This document shows, one piece after another, positions 1 through 9,500 of a stretch of DNA of 64,000 bases; the stretch's first letter is position 1, and each line of letters starts with the position of its first letter. This DNA is from Glaciimonas sp. PCH181 (GTDB lineage Bacteria; Pseudomonadota; Gammaproteobacteria; Burkholderiales; Burkholderiaceae_D): contig NZ_PYFP01000003.1 in the NCBI RefSeq assembly GCF_003056055.1, forward strand, positions 434,001 to 498,000, given 5' to 3'. The notes beneath the pieces are model-generated. The model was not told the DNA's origin. It was given only the letters and a program-made list of their open reading frames with translations, and made no database searches. Made by a program: the position numbers and the translations under genes.

Positions 1-1
1 G

Positions 2-1594
2 ATAGGCGGCCGCCGCCTGTTCCCGAATGCGGTCGGTTTATGGACAGTCGATGGCTGCAACCTCAGCGCTATCAACGGCATATTAAGCGGCCTCTCGGTC
101 AATGGATTGGAGCAGATTGTTCCGGCATTAAAGGGTAATGTCGCTGCGGACGTGATCGGTCCCGTCATCGAAGCGTTCATGAATACCGTCGGCATCATCG
201 CCAGCCCGATTATGTGTTTATACGAACGCACCGGCGGCACCCGGATGGTCCAAATGCAAGACGGCACTTATGCGTGGAGCAATATCGACATCATGGAAAT
301 CAATCCGCATCTATTCAATATTCATATCCCGATGGCGGGCGCGGTCACCATGTCCAAAGTCGGTCGTCAGGGACTGAACAAAAATCAGGAAATTCCCGAT
401 GATCTGAAAAAATTTGTAGATGTTGTCGCTGCGAATAAAAAATGGAAAGAGTCTTCATGGGGCGAATCCACCAGTATTGACGATTGCCTGTATTTCACCT
501 TACCCACCGGCGGCGTGTATGCGCCGCGGGTGGGCGGTGCCTGCGCTTCGCTGGCTGCCGGTGCGGCCAAAAAATATTATGAACGCGGTGTGATGAATAT
601 TGCCGGTGCCTCTGCGGATCGGGCCATGAAAGGCCAGCCGCAGATCGCCAACGCGACCGAGGCGATCAGCAATGCCGCCATGGCGACCTTAGAGCCAGTA
701 TTGGAAACGGTCGGCGGCGCCATCAACGGCACCGGCTCAGCAGCATCGATCGTGAATATGCCTGATGCCAACGCTGGCAATCTGACTGGCGTGTTGGGCG
801 GTGCGCCTGCCGGACTGCCGGCTTCAGGTACAGCACTGGACGCCCCAGCGCCCGGCATCGGCGATCCAGAAGTCGAACTGGCTAGCGGATTAGCCCAGCA
901 GGCCGCCAATTTCACCAATCTGTCGGGTCAGGGCGGCAATGTCTCCACCGCGATTTCTAATGTGCTGGGCAACGGCTTTACGCTGCCGAATATGTCCTTT
1001 ACCGATCCAGTGAATGCGCCAAGCGCCTTTCTTAAATTTCTTCTCAATGCATTAGATTTAGGCGATTTGATCGATGTTCTGGGGATGCGTACTTCACGGG
1101 GCACCGAAACACTATTTCAAAAGCCCGGTCTGGGTAGCACCGTCGCGGCCGATATGGGGCTACCAGCCGAACGCTTCGGGCTATGGGAAATGCGCGATGC
1201 AAATATCGGCAACTATCGCGTGCATGCCGCCGATCAGGCCAACGCCGACAAGAGCAATATATTTTTGGCCAGCAAAGAAATTCAAAACAATGCGTTAAAA
1301 GATATTGGTCCGTCGTTCGTCGTGGCATTGCAGGAAACCGCTGACAAATTGCCTTTGCGGCCAGAAAATAAATTCAATCTAGGTCGCACTGCGTTAAACG
1401 ATTATGACACCCAGACCAAACAAAGTTATCTGAAGGCGATTGGCAAAGCGCGGGTGTATTACCGCGCGCCGCTGGAGCGCTGGACTACACGCGGGCAGCT
1501 GGTATCGCACGCAAATTTGATGCTGCCGTACTGGAACGCAAGGCTTGAAGGTCTGAACTATCCGGAAAAATCGTTGTTCTTCCTGCTCGACTAA
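2..1594 (+). CDS. TadG-like Tad/Flp pilus locus protein, 5' end outside window
   Basis: The frame is open from the first bases, so the N-terminus is outside the window; the first possible internal start is a TTG at 107. The middle is rich in Gly, Ala and Asn with few strong motifs. The last 60 residues (AIGKARVYYRAP, then LMLPYWNARLEG) resemble the C-terminal end of TadG-type proteins found in Tad (tight adherence) pilus clusters of Burkholderiales. The next gene starts 5 bp later and is TadE-like, which supports the assignment. These proteins are envelope-associated minor components of the Flp pilus machine. I recognise the end and the context, not a catalytic domain, so the function is inferred. 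Confidence 0.55.
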   Translation: MGGRRLFPNAVGLWTVDGCNLSAINGILSGLSVNGLEQIVPALKGNVAADVIGPVIEAFMNTVGIIASPIMCLYERTGGTRMVQMQDGTYAWSNIDIMEINPHLFNIHIPMAGAVTMSKVGRQGLNKNQEIPDDLKKFVDVVAANKKWKESSWGESTSIDDCLYFTLPTGGVYAPRVGGACASLAAGAAKKYYERGVMNIAGASADRAMKGQPQIANATEAISNAAMATLEPVLETVGGAINGTGSAASIVNMPDANAGNLTGVLGGAPAGLPASGTALDAPAPGIGDPEVELASGLAQQAANFTNLSGQGGNVSTAISNVLGNGFTLPNMSFTDPVNAPSAFLKFLLNALDLGDLIDVLGMRTSRGTETLFQKPGLGSTVAADMGLPAERFGLWEMRDANIGNYRVHAADQANADKSNIFLASKEIQNNALKDIGPSFVVALQETADKLPLRPENKFNLGRTALNDYDTQTKQSYLKAIGKARVYYRAPLERWTTRGQLVSHANLMLPYWNARLEGLNYPEKSLFFLLD

Positions 1595-1599
1595 CGGCC

Positions 1600-2781
1600 A
1601 TGCAACTATTCCTTACTTCCCATATTTCTTCACGCCCTGATCCTCAAAGCGGTCAGGCATTGGTTGAATCACTTGTTTCGTGCAGCCTGCTGATAATTTT
1701 TTTATTTGCGATGCAATGGGTCTGGCGATTTGGCGAGCTGAAACAACTCAATGCTGAAGCAACACGCTTTGCGATCTGGGAACGGACCGCCTACAACACC
1801 AACGGCGCAGCCGACCCACAATCGTTATACAGCAGCGATACCGATCTGGCGCCCAAAGTATTTCGCAGCACGTACTTAACCCCACGCGGCGCACGCCAGT
1901 CCCAAACCGCTAGCAGCAGCGCGTTGCTGCAAGACCATCCTGACTGGATGACGACCGCAGCCCGATTTTTTACCAACGCGTTTGCCAGCGCAACCTTCGG
2001 CGGCGTCGCCAATAGCGCCTTAACTGTCACCACCAGCGCCGATAAAACGCCCGGCGGACCGATGGGATTCGATCCCACGCATAACACCTTAACCAGTCTG
2101 AAGCTGGACGTGCAACCGTATCAAACAGTGCAGGTTAATGGCGCGATTGGATTGAGTGATTTCATTACCACTTTCATGCAACAACGCTTTGGGATCGCGC
2201 CACCGGCTAACGCGACAAGCACTGGCACCACCCTCACCACCAGATTGGGGACGTTGACCATGGTGACCAATTCTTGGGCCGCCCCGGGAAGCGTGGCGAT
2301 CAAGCGTATCTATGAAGAACTCAATCCACTGGAGCCAACCAATCATGTCGGGATGGTGATCAACAATGGCAGCTATGGCAATCTATCGCAATTGATCGGC
2401 GGTGCATCGGGTTTTGGCGGCAATTATCGCGTCGATAAAGTCGGGATTAATCCTGCACAGATATCGTCATTAGTCTCACAAGGGATGAGCTTCAATTACG
2501 ATGGCCTCAAAAATCCAGCAGACCTTTTTAAGGTTTTTAAGCCAACTGACGAATACAAAGAAAACTACGCATTTAAGGGCAGCACTCTTGAACCTGAGTT
2601 TGTTGGCGTCAATTGCACACCGAACGTACCGAACGCTATCCGGCTGACACAATACACACAAGACGAACTTTGCCCATCCGGCATGCTGCGCGGGCGCGTG
2701 ATTTCCATGTTCGACAATCCGGCATTACGTTTTGTCGCGCCAAAAAAAAATCACCATCGGCAACCTGCGTTGTCGTGGTGA
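1600..2781 (+). CDS. TadE-like pseudopilin/membrane protein
   Basis: The 393-residue product has an N-terminal region of TadE type: SGQALVESLV runs into a hydrophobic segment (about residues 20-45, LLIIFLFAMQWVWRF), then a basic/polar stretch. TadE and TadF are minor pseudopilins processed by the TadV prepilin peptidase, and the Gln-Ala-Leu-Val-Glu start of the hydrophobic helix fits that class. The remaining 350 residues are probably periplasmic and contain a Ser/Thr/Ala-rich stretch. It starts 5 bp after the TadG-like gene, so the two are one transcription unit at the end of a Tad locus. A near-homopolymer of A at 2741-2748 lies close to the C-terminus. Confidence 0.6.
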   Translation: MQLFLTSHISSRPDPQSGQALVESLVSCSLLIIFLFAMQWVWRFGELKQLNAEATRFAIWERTAYNTNGAADPQSLYSSDTDLAPKVFRSTYLTPRGARQSQTASSSALLQDHPDWMTTAARFFTNAFASATFGGVANSALTVTTSADKTPGGPMGFDPTHNTLTSLKLDVQPYQTVQVNGAIGLSDFITTFMQQRFGIAPPANATSTGTTLTTRLGTLTMVTNSWAAPGSVAIKRIYEELNPLEPTNHVGMVINNGSYGNLSQLIGGASGFGGNYRVDKVGINPAQISSLVSQGMSFNYDGLKNPADLFKVFKPTDEYKENYAFKGSTLEPEFVGVNCTPNVPNAIRLTQYTQDELCPSGMLRGRVISMFDNPALRFVAPKKNHHRQPALSW

Positions 2782-2858
2782 TGATGTTCTCTGTAACCTG
2801 ACGTAGAAATTAGCCGGATAAATGCTCCATGTTAGCGACATTTTTTGACCGGAATAAA

Positions 2859-2883
2859 GCGCCATTCTGCATCAGAATGGCGC
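2859..2883 (-). terminator. Hairpin terminator of the acetoacetate decarboxylase gene
   Basis: A perfect 11-bp inverted repeat (GCGCCATTCTG / CAGAATGGCGC, loop CAT) lies just past the leftward adc stop. On the minus strand it is followed by TTTATTCC. It may also stop transcription leaving the rightward Tad genes. Confidence 0.7.
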
Positions 2884-2889
2884 ACTCCT

Positions 2890-3636
2890 TTATTTTTCAT
2901 TCGCCAGATAATCATACGCAACAGTGCCGTGCGGCAAAGTCAGATCGGACATAATATGCACCGCTGACAACACCTCAAGCACTGGCAAATCCGCTATCGG
3001 CGCTAACGCATGCGGACGCAGATCAAGCGCTCCGGGGCCAGTCCATGCACCCTTGACGGTAACGTCGGTCAAGCTGTACTGCACCAACTCACAAATCCGC
3101 GGCGTGCCGTCAACGTGAGGAATAATTTTGAGTAAAAAGGTCGGCGCTTCGAGCGATTTTTTGATGGTGTCGTTGTCCAGCGGGCTATGCTTATATCCCA
3201 TCGTGCCCACTGCAATCTGAATGTCGCTATAAGATAACGTGCCGACCATCGTATCTTTATGCACTCTGAGTTGCGGCTCGCCCATTTTTTTGGGAAATCC
3301 CCACAACTCGCGACCACCGGCAATTGGCGGTTGATCATTTAAATACATGCTGTGGACATAACCGCCAGCCACGCCATTCAGCCTCACTGGAATCACTTGG
3401 CCTGATTCGCAATAGTGACCAAATCCGGTTGAATCCGGCATTCTGATGAATTCAAATTTAACGATCGGCTCTACAAATTGCAGCGGGGCGGGAATGATTT
3501 TTTTAAGCGCTTCCGGATCGGTGCGATAAGTAATAATCAAAAATTCGCGGTTTACGAAACGGTAAGGACCGGGAGGAAAAGCAGGATTATGAAACGGCAT
3601 GGCAAACGCATTACGGCGGATATCGTCTTCAGTCAT
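2890..3636 (-). CDS. adc: Acetoacetate decarboxylase
   Basis: This enzyme decarboxylates acetoacetate to acetone and CO2 through a Schiff base on a lysine. The 248-residue length fits the family (about 245). The signature [11 protein letters not shown], at about residues 108-118, carries the adjacent lysines (the Schiff-base Lys and its pKa-lowering neighbour). The N-terminal [19 protein letters not shown] is also typical. It stands alone, leftward, between the Tad locus and the nitrilase gene with its own terminator, so no pathway partner is visible. In proteobacteria it is often tied to ketone-body or polyhydroxybutyrate turnover; that role is an inference here. Confidence 0.92.
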   Translation of the reverse strand: MTEDDIRRNAFAMPFHNPAFPPGPYRFVNREFLIITYRTDPEALKKIIPAPLQFVEPIVKFEFIRMPDSTGFGHYCESGQVIPVRLNGVAGGYVHSMYLNDQPPIAGGRELWGFPKKMGEPQLRVHKDTMVGTLSYSDIQIAVGTMGYKHSPLDNDTIKKSLEAPTFLLKIIPHVDGTPRICELVQYSLTDVTVKGAWTGPGALDLRPHALAPIADLPVLEVLSAVHIMSDLTLPHGTVAYDYLANEK

Positions 3637-3881
3637 ATAGTTTCCTGATGAGTAAACACTACGGGCAATATTGCCCTTTTCGATGCAAGCAATTTACAGA
3701 AATACCTTATTCAGACTTTTCTTAGGCGGGAATGTTCCTGATGCAGCAACATAAAGCGAGCAGTAGATTCGGGTATTAACGACAGCGCCAAAGCCGGATA
3801 AAAGAACGCGGCCAAATGCCGATTTCATCAGTTAGCGCCAGCGTATCTAGTTGATTGCTTACTTAGTGTGATCAGGCACGA

Positions 3882-4694
3882 CTACAATTTCCGATGGCGT
3901 AACGCTGGCAAACTCTCCCGCACGCTGCGCATAAATTCCGGATCGATAGCACCACTGATAACGCCCTCACCTTCTGGCAGCACCGCTTTGATTTCACCCC
4001 AAGGATCAATCAACATACTGTGGCCCCATGTACGACGACCGTTGGGATGTTTGCCACCTTGGGCGGCGGCCAAAACGTAGCATTGATTTTCTATGGCACG
4101 TGCACGCAGCAGGATTTCCCAATGGGCCTGGCCGGTGGTATAGGTGAACGCGGCTGGCATCACGATCAGACTGCAATTGCCCATGGCGCGATACAACTCG
4201 GGAAAGCGCAGGTCATAGCAAACTGACAGACCGACTTTGCCGCATGGCGCATCGAAAGTGGTGACGTCTTTACCGTAAGAAATGGTCCGCGCTTCGTCGT
4301 ACGATTCTTCACCTTTGGTAAAGTTAAAAAGATGGATTTTGTCGTAATGGCTGACTTGCTCACCATCCGGACCATACACCAGCGTAGCGTTGAGCACCTT
4401 GCCAGCTTCTGGTGAAATCAGCGGCAACGTACCACCGATCAAATAAATCTTATGTTCTTTTGCCAGACCGGCCATGAAGTGTTGAATCGGGCCCTTTCCG
4501 ACGGCTTCGGCAATCGCCACCTTATCGCTATCATGCCGTCCCATAATCGGCCAGTATTCGGGAAGTAATACTAGTTGAGCACCTTGCTGCACCGCCTCGG
4601 CGACTAGTCTGCGGGCGGTGGCGATATTTTCTTCGACGTGGGGTGTCGATATCATTTGGATGGCTGCGATATTGAATGTCTTTGCTTCATTCAT
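3882..4694 (-). CDS. Nitrilase-superfamily amidase (Nit1/deaminated glutathione amidase type)
   Basis: This is a carbon-nitrogen hydrolase of 270 residues. The Glu-Lys-Cys triad is visible: Glu in LVLLPEYW, Lys in SHYDKIHLFN, and Cys in SVCYDLRFPELYR. The sequence fits the branch of bacterial YbeM/mammalian Nit1 amidases that clean up deaminated glutathione, but omega-amidase activity cannot be excluded by eye. Two starts exist. The ATG at 4703 is only 1 nt from GGAG; the ATG at 4694 leaves 10 nt and gives MNEAKTFNIAAIQM, which resembles the family's usual beginning, so it is preferred. It lies downstream of yhdP on the same strand (126 bp gap), an arrangement common in Burkholderiales. Confidence 0.88.
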   Translation of the reverse strand: MNEAKTFNIAAIQMISTPHVEENIATARRLVAEAVQQGAQLVLLPEYWPIMGRHDSDKVAIAEAVGKGPIQHFMAGLAKEHKIYLIGGTLPLISPEAGKVLNATLVYGPDGEQVSHYDKIHLFNFTKGEESYDEARTISYGKDVTTFDAPCGKVGLSVCYDLRFPELYRAMGNCSLIVMPAAFTYTTGQAHWEILLRARAIENQCYVLAAAQGGKHPNGRRTWGHSMLIDPWGEIKAVLPEGEGVISGAIDPEFMRSVRESLPALRHRKL

Positions 4695-4820
4695 GATGTT
4701 CATACTCCGACTGTCAGGTTAGTTGTATTTACGTCTTCTTGAAATGGTTGCAGCAGCGCCAACAGACTTCACAGGCTAGCGCGATGATTCACAATATGCG
4801 GTAACGCAATCATTCACAAT

Positions 4821-7800
4821 TCAGTCATGACCGACAGCCGTGGCGTTGCTGTTCTTGCTGCCGCTTGGCGCATCTTTATGTGCGAGCTTTTTCACCACGG
4901 GATCGCTCCAGGGGCCGGTAATATCATACTCAAAAGTAAAAGCGCGCATCAACGGATCACGCAAAAATAACTGTGCGAGGAAAGTACCTATACCGACCAC
5001 CGGATTAATCGCCAGCACAGCCAACGAAGCGGCTCCGGCATTGATTTCAGGCAGCACCGCAACATGCAAATTCTGCGTTTCCTTAGCAATATCGGCACTG
5101 CCAGCCATCAATACGGTCGCGGCAACGCTGCGCATTTTAAAGTCGTCCGTAGTAACTTTTCCTTGGGCGATGGCAGCCGTCGCAACAACGCTGTCAAACG
5201 CAAAGCCCGCTGAAAATACATCACGAAAATCTAACGTCAGGCGGCGCGGTAAAGACTGCAAGCTGAGTACTCCGAGCAATTTGGCTGCACCGGCATCAAC
5301 TTTCAGAAACTGGCCCTCTTTCATATCCAGATTAATTTGGCCTGACAACGACGGAATATCGATTGAAAATGGCAAGCCCTTCCAGGTGATATCACCGTCC
5401 ATGCGGCCTTTGGCACCGCGCAGCACATGCGCAAAACCGAAGCGTTCCAGCAGTTTGCCCGCATCATTGACGTCCAAGGCGTAGGTCAGATTAGTGACAT
5501 TGTTGTCATTGATGGTGGTCCATTTCCCAGCGGCTTTTAGCTCTGCATCAGGGTTACGAATCGACAATTGCCGTATGCGCCATTCGCTGCCGACCTCGGC
5601 GCGCTCATTGTTGGCGACCAACTCTAATCGTCCCAGTTTTTTGCCCAACAATTGAAAATCTTCCGCAACGATGTCGAGGCCTGGTATCTGGGTCGATGCA
5701 TCTTTACTTTCCAATATTTCCTTAACGTCCGTCGCCGCATTTTCCGGGATGATTAATGAGGAGAGCCGTGCTGTCACCTTGCCGATGCCATGGCCGACCG
5801 CCACAGTATTCCAGGTCACATAACCCGCCGCCTGCGCCGAGTCGATATTTGCTTGCCAGACATTTTTTTGATGGGAAGCACCGACCACGACATTATTCAG
5901 TTTCTTACCCATCAGGATAAGCTCGTTGGCGCGTACCGCCACCACTTCCGGCTCAACATACTGCGCAATGCCGTTGAACTGACTGGACTCCGCTGCGCCA
6001 GTTTTAGGACTTACGGCGTCATTGGCGGCATTGGCCAGACGGCTCCATTCATCCAGATTCAACGACTTTGTATTCAAATTGACAACCACACCGCTGTCCG
6101 GATCCGGCGTTGGGGTATTCACGCCGATACCGCCGCGCAGCACTTTCCATTCAGCGTCTTTTTCAATAGTTTTCTGGCGCTGATAACGCACCGTAATCGC
6201 GGTTCCCAGCGCTACACGGATTTCGTCGCGCAGGTGTAATGCATCGTCGGACGGCATGCCAACCCATTCAAATTTCAGCGGCAAACTATCATTAGCCGCT
6301 TTGCGTAAGGGCGCAGGGAAATTTAGCGCGACCCCTTGCAAGCTCGAATCGATCAGTAGTTCGGTGTGATGATCGTGGATCGTCACGGTAGCGCTGTAAC
6401 GGCTGCCACCGTTGGCATGACTTAAAATACTTTGCGCATTCGCCATCGGATAAGCGGCTCTGATACCATCCAGTGAGGCATTACCGTCAATTTTGATTTT
6501 GCTGATACCGTCAGCTTGCGTGCCGCCGCTGGCTTGTACCGGACCGCCTAGAAAATTTCCTTTTAGGCCGTTCAGATTGAATCCTTTTTGATTAAATTCA
6601 AGCTTTCCGCTGACGCTTTGCAGTGGGGGAATTATCTTTTGCAAGACCATATCGTTATTCATAAACTGTAAAACGCCGGTCACTTTGGCATCCATCGCGT
6701 GCGCTAGCGGAATGTTCAAGCCGAGTTGCAATTGCGCGTTGCCCTTGCCCTCTGACTCATTCGTAAAATTGCCGATCCAGTGATCGACCGGACTATTGTT
6801 AGTGAACGACAGGAAGTCGTTGAGCAAACCCGCGCCCTTTCCATCGATATTCAGCATACTGTCATGCGACAACAAATCCGGTACGGTGGCGACCACTTCG
6901 GTCAGCGCGACATTCGACGTTTTGGCGCTATCGGCCTTGATCTGCAATCGGCTGCGATCCACCGCAATGGTGCCGTTAATTTGCTCTAACAACGGCCACA
7001 ACGGCTGCTTGCCGTCTTGTCCAAAATGGCCGGGATCGTATTCCATCTTGCCGTTTTCGATTTTGCCAAAAACACTGAACTCGCCCTTCGCTTTCGCGGT
7101 GGGGTCATTCGCTGGCAGGTTGAACGGAAAATGCGCCAGATCGCCTTTCAATTTAATCGTGACATCGCGTGCTTTACCATCCTTTAATGCACCGACCAGC
7201 CAATCACGCAGATGTTGCGGCGTATGCAACGGTAAATAAGTACCGATCTTGTTTATTTGAAATTCGCTGATTTTTCCGGTCATATCAATCATGCCAAGTC
7301 CAGCACCGGGATGATCATCCAGCGGCAACAAATGACTGCCGGATAATGAACCAACCAAGCCATCCTGCACAAAATTCATGCTGGCAATTTGTAAAAGCAG
7401 ATTTTTTCCATGCGCGGGAAGCGGCGCTTTTGCATCTATTTTTGCGTGAGTTGCAGCGGCCTTCTCTGGCGCGGCATTCTGAAAATGCCAGCTCGCCTGC
7501 ACATTCAGCAGATCAAACGGCATGATCGGTTGGGCAAAATAGCCAGGCAACGTGAAGGACATTTTTTCCGATGCCAGTTGCAACGTGCCGCCGACCTCGC
7601 TGGCGTTGATACTACCCGTCAGATTATCGACACCCGGAATCGCGGGCATGGCAGGTTGGGCTGGCATCGACGCTGTTTTAGGCTGGGCCACATGCGCAAG
7701 CTGGGCGTTGAGATGCAAGCCCTTAAACTGCCCTTTCGCTTGATAGGAAACCAGCGAAGGATAAGCACCCTGCCACTGCGCAGAGAAATCCTGCAACTGA

Positions 7801-9095
7801 CCACGCGGCGAGAAATCGCTCAACATCTGAATCTGTGAGGTCGTCAACGGCAAACGTTGCGCAAAATCTGCGACTGTTGCCAGATCGAGATGGTCAGCCG
7901 TTAATGTGTAGCGCTCCAGCAGTTTTCCCTTTGCGGGGAGATAAGATTCGTTAATAGTCGTGCGCGGCAAAGTCAGACCGTCACTGTTTTCTAACGAAAA
8001 ATCGATCAGCGAAACATGATGCCCATTGGCACCAAAGGTCGGAGTGCCATCTACCGGCGTCGGTCCAATTTCTTCCCGTGCTGAAATCCTGCCGTGCACT
8101 TTGCGTAATGCCAACAATGCCAGATCCTTACGCAAGCGCACGGACAAATCTGACAACTCAAGATCTGCGGTGAAATTGCGTACTTTGGCTTGATCCAGAT
8201 CCAGCCATGCCCGTACCGATCCTTTGCCTTGATTCAGCTCTACCGGATAGTCGATATAGGCCTTCCAGATGGTTAGATCTGTGTCGCGCAGATTGGCGTA
8301 CAGCGTCCCTTTCCAGCGGCTGATATCGGCCCTTTTTCGGACAAATGCAGGATGGGCAAAATCGGCGCGCACGTCGATTGGTGCAGCGAAAGTAGCTGGA
8401 GGAGTCGCCTGTACCGATAGAAAATGATGACGCCAGCGATTACGCAACACTAAATTAACATTTGTCAATGTCAATTCAGGCGCCGCCCGCTGTTTATCGT
8501 TCCAGCGGATGCTACCTTGCCGGATCACAATTTGATGCTGCTCAAGCACCCATTCGGCACCGCCGCCGCCATTCTCTGTTTTAGTAATTGGCATGCCAGC
8601 GACAAACAGATTGCCCTGCGCGTCACGCGCAATTTGTAGATCAGGCCGATTAATCTCAAGCGCATCCAGACGCAATCTTCCAAGCAATACGGAGCGCCAT
8701 GACAGCGTGGCCACGACCTCAGGCAAACTTAAGGCTGGCGCATTTTTCTTGTCGTGAACAAGCAGATTAGTCAACGTCAGCTTGGGCTGAAATCCATCCC
8801 AGGAGGCTGCAATCTCACCGATGGTGATTGGACTGCCGATAGTGTTACTGGCGATCTGTTCGACGTTACTTTTGTATAGATTAATGTTCGGCAGCACCAC
8901 GTAGCGCAAAGTCAGAAATACGCCACAAAACAAAAAATACGCAACAATCAGGGTCTTCAGGACAAACCCGGCCACATGGTGGGTTATCCGATTGATGTGA
9001 TTGTATCCGCCCACAATTTGACGCCACAAAAGTCTGAGGTGCTGACGTGGAAAACGCGACTCGGCAGGAGGGTTTTTTTGTTGCTCTTGAGACAT
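4821..9095 (-). CDS. yhdP: YhdP family envelope protein (DUF3971/AsmA-like)
   Basis: The 1424-residue protein has one N-terminal membrane segment (about residues 43-67, VAGFVLKTLIVAYFLFCGVF). The rest is a very long periplasmic region of repeating beta-rich segments ending in an AsmA-like C-terminal domain. The length (E. coli YhdP about 1266) and the opening pattern (NINLYKSNVEQIASNTIG..ITIGEIAASWDGFQPKLTLTN, in parts) identify the family. YhdP, TamB and YdbH are thought to form bridge-like conduits moving phospholipid to the outer membrane. It is divergent from glnE across 405 bp. Several rightward open frames over 140 codons inside it are antisense shadows without recognisable domains. Confidence 0.9.
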   Translation of the reverse strand: MSQEQQKNPPAESRFPRQHLRLLWRQIVGGYNHINRITHHVAGFVLKTLIVAYFLFCGVFLTLRYVVLPNINLYKSNVEQIASNTIGSPITIGEIAASWDGFQPKLTLTNLLVHDKKNAPALSLPEVVATLSWRSVLLGRLRLDALEINRPDLQIARDAQGNLFVAGMPITKTENGGGGAEWVLEQHQIVIRQGSIRWNDKQRAAPELTLTNVNLVLRNRWRHHFLSVQATPPATFAAPIDVRADFAHPAFVRKRADISRWKGTLYANLRDTDLTIWKAYIDYPVELNQGKGSVRAWLDLDQAKVRNFTADLELSDLSVRLRKDLALLALRKVHGRISAREEIGPTPVDGTPTFGANGHHVSLIDFSLENSDGLTLPRTTINESYLPAKGKLLERYTLTADHLDLATVADFAQRLPLTTSQIQMLSDFSPRGQLQDFSAQWQGAYPSLVSYQAKGQFKGLHLNAQLAHVAQPKTASMPAQPAMPAIPGVDNLTGSINASEVGGTLQLASEKMSFTLPGYFAQPIMPFDLLNVQASWHFQNAAPEKAAATHAKIDAKAPLPAHGKNLLLQIASMNFVQDGLVGSLSGSHLLPLDDHPGAGLGMIDMTGKISEFQINKIGTYLPLHTPQHLRDWLVGALKDGKARDVTIKLKGDLAHFPFNLPANDPTAKAKGEFSVFGKIENGKMEYDPGHFGQDGKQPLWPLLEQINGTIAVDRSRLQIKADSAKTSNVALTEVVATVPDLLSHDSMLNIDGKGAGLLNDFLSFTNNSPVDHWIGNFTNESEGKGNAQLQLGLNIPLAHAMDAKVTGVLQFMNNDMVLQKIIPPLQSVSGKLEFNQKGFNLNGLKGNFLGGPVQASGGTQADGISKIKIDGNASLDGIRAAYPMANAQSILSHANGGSRYSATVTIHDHHTELLIDSSLQGVALNFPAPLRKAANDSLPLKFEWVGMPSDDALHLRDEIRVALGTAITVRYQRQKTIEKDAEWKVLRGGIGVNTPTPDPDSGVVVNLNTKSLNLDEWSRLANAANDAVSPKTGAAESSQFNGIAQYVEPEVVAVRANELILMGKKLNNVVVGASHQKNVWQANIDSAQAAGYVTWNTVAVGHGIGKVTARLSSLIIPENAATDVKEILESKDASTQIPGLDIVAEDFQLLGKKLGRLELVANNERAEVGSEWRIRQLSIRNPDAELKAAGKWTTINDNNVTNLTYALDVNDAGKLLERFGFAHVLRGAKGRMDGDITWKGLPFSIDIPSLSGQINLDMKEGQFLKVDAGAAKLLGVLSLQSLPRRLTLDFRDVFSAGFAFDSVVATAAIAQGKVTTDDFKMRSVAATVLMAGSADIAKETQNLHVAVLPEINAGAASLAVLAINPVVGIGTFLAQLFLRDPLMRAFTFEYDITGPWSDPVVKKLAHKDAPSGSKNSNATAVGHD

Positions 9096-9500
9096 TAAAT
9101 CAATATAAAGATGTTTTATTTATTAATATTAAGCTAAGGAAAAACTGAAAACAAAGCAGAAAAATCGATGAATAATGCCGATAACGCAAGGTAAAATAAA
9201 TCTATTGCGCGCTACCGAATTAATCAGACCAAGGATTTGTCACTATGTTCGCATGGATCGTTGGGGATAAATATTAAAACCCGTTAAAACACCTATAAAT
9301 CGCAATTAAAACCGGGGGAAACGTATTTTCAAACTCATCTCATCGATGCCTTCATCGATCCTTACCGCGCCTTTCATGCGCTGTCATCTGGTAGTCAACG
9401 CGTCGTCACCGGACTGTCACCAAATAGTCACATAAGTTGCTGCAAAACGCGCTACGTCTATCAAAGCCCTACTCCATCATCTATTTCACGATAAAAAGCT
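9096..9500. other. Divergent intergenic region between yhdP and glnE
   Basis: These 405 bp hold the promoters of both divergent genes. The half next to yhdP is A+T-rich (TTTATTTATTAATATTAAG near 9115-9133 and TAAATATTAAAAC near 9269). I see no convincing small gene, tRNA or hairpin terminator. There is no strong Shine-Dalgarno sequence before either gene. Confidence 0.5.

Noticed and set aside
4840..5484. 214-codon rightward frame inside yhdP
   Set aside because: Antisense to a clearly conserved gene, no domain; a by-product of codon usage, like several others within yhdP.
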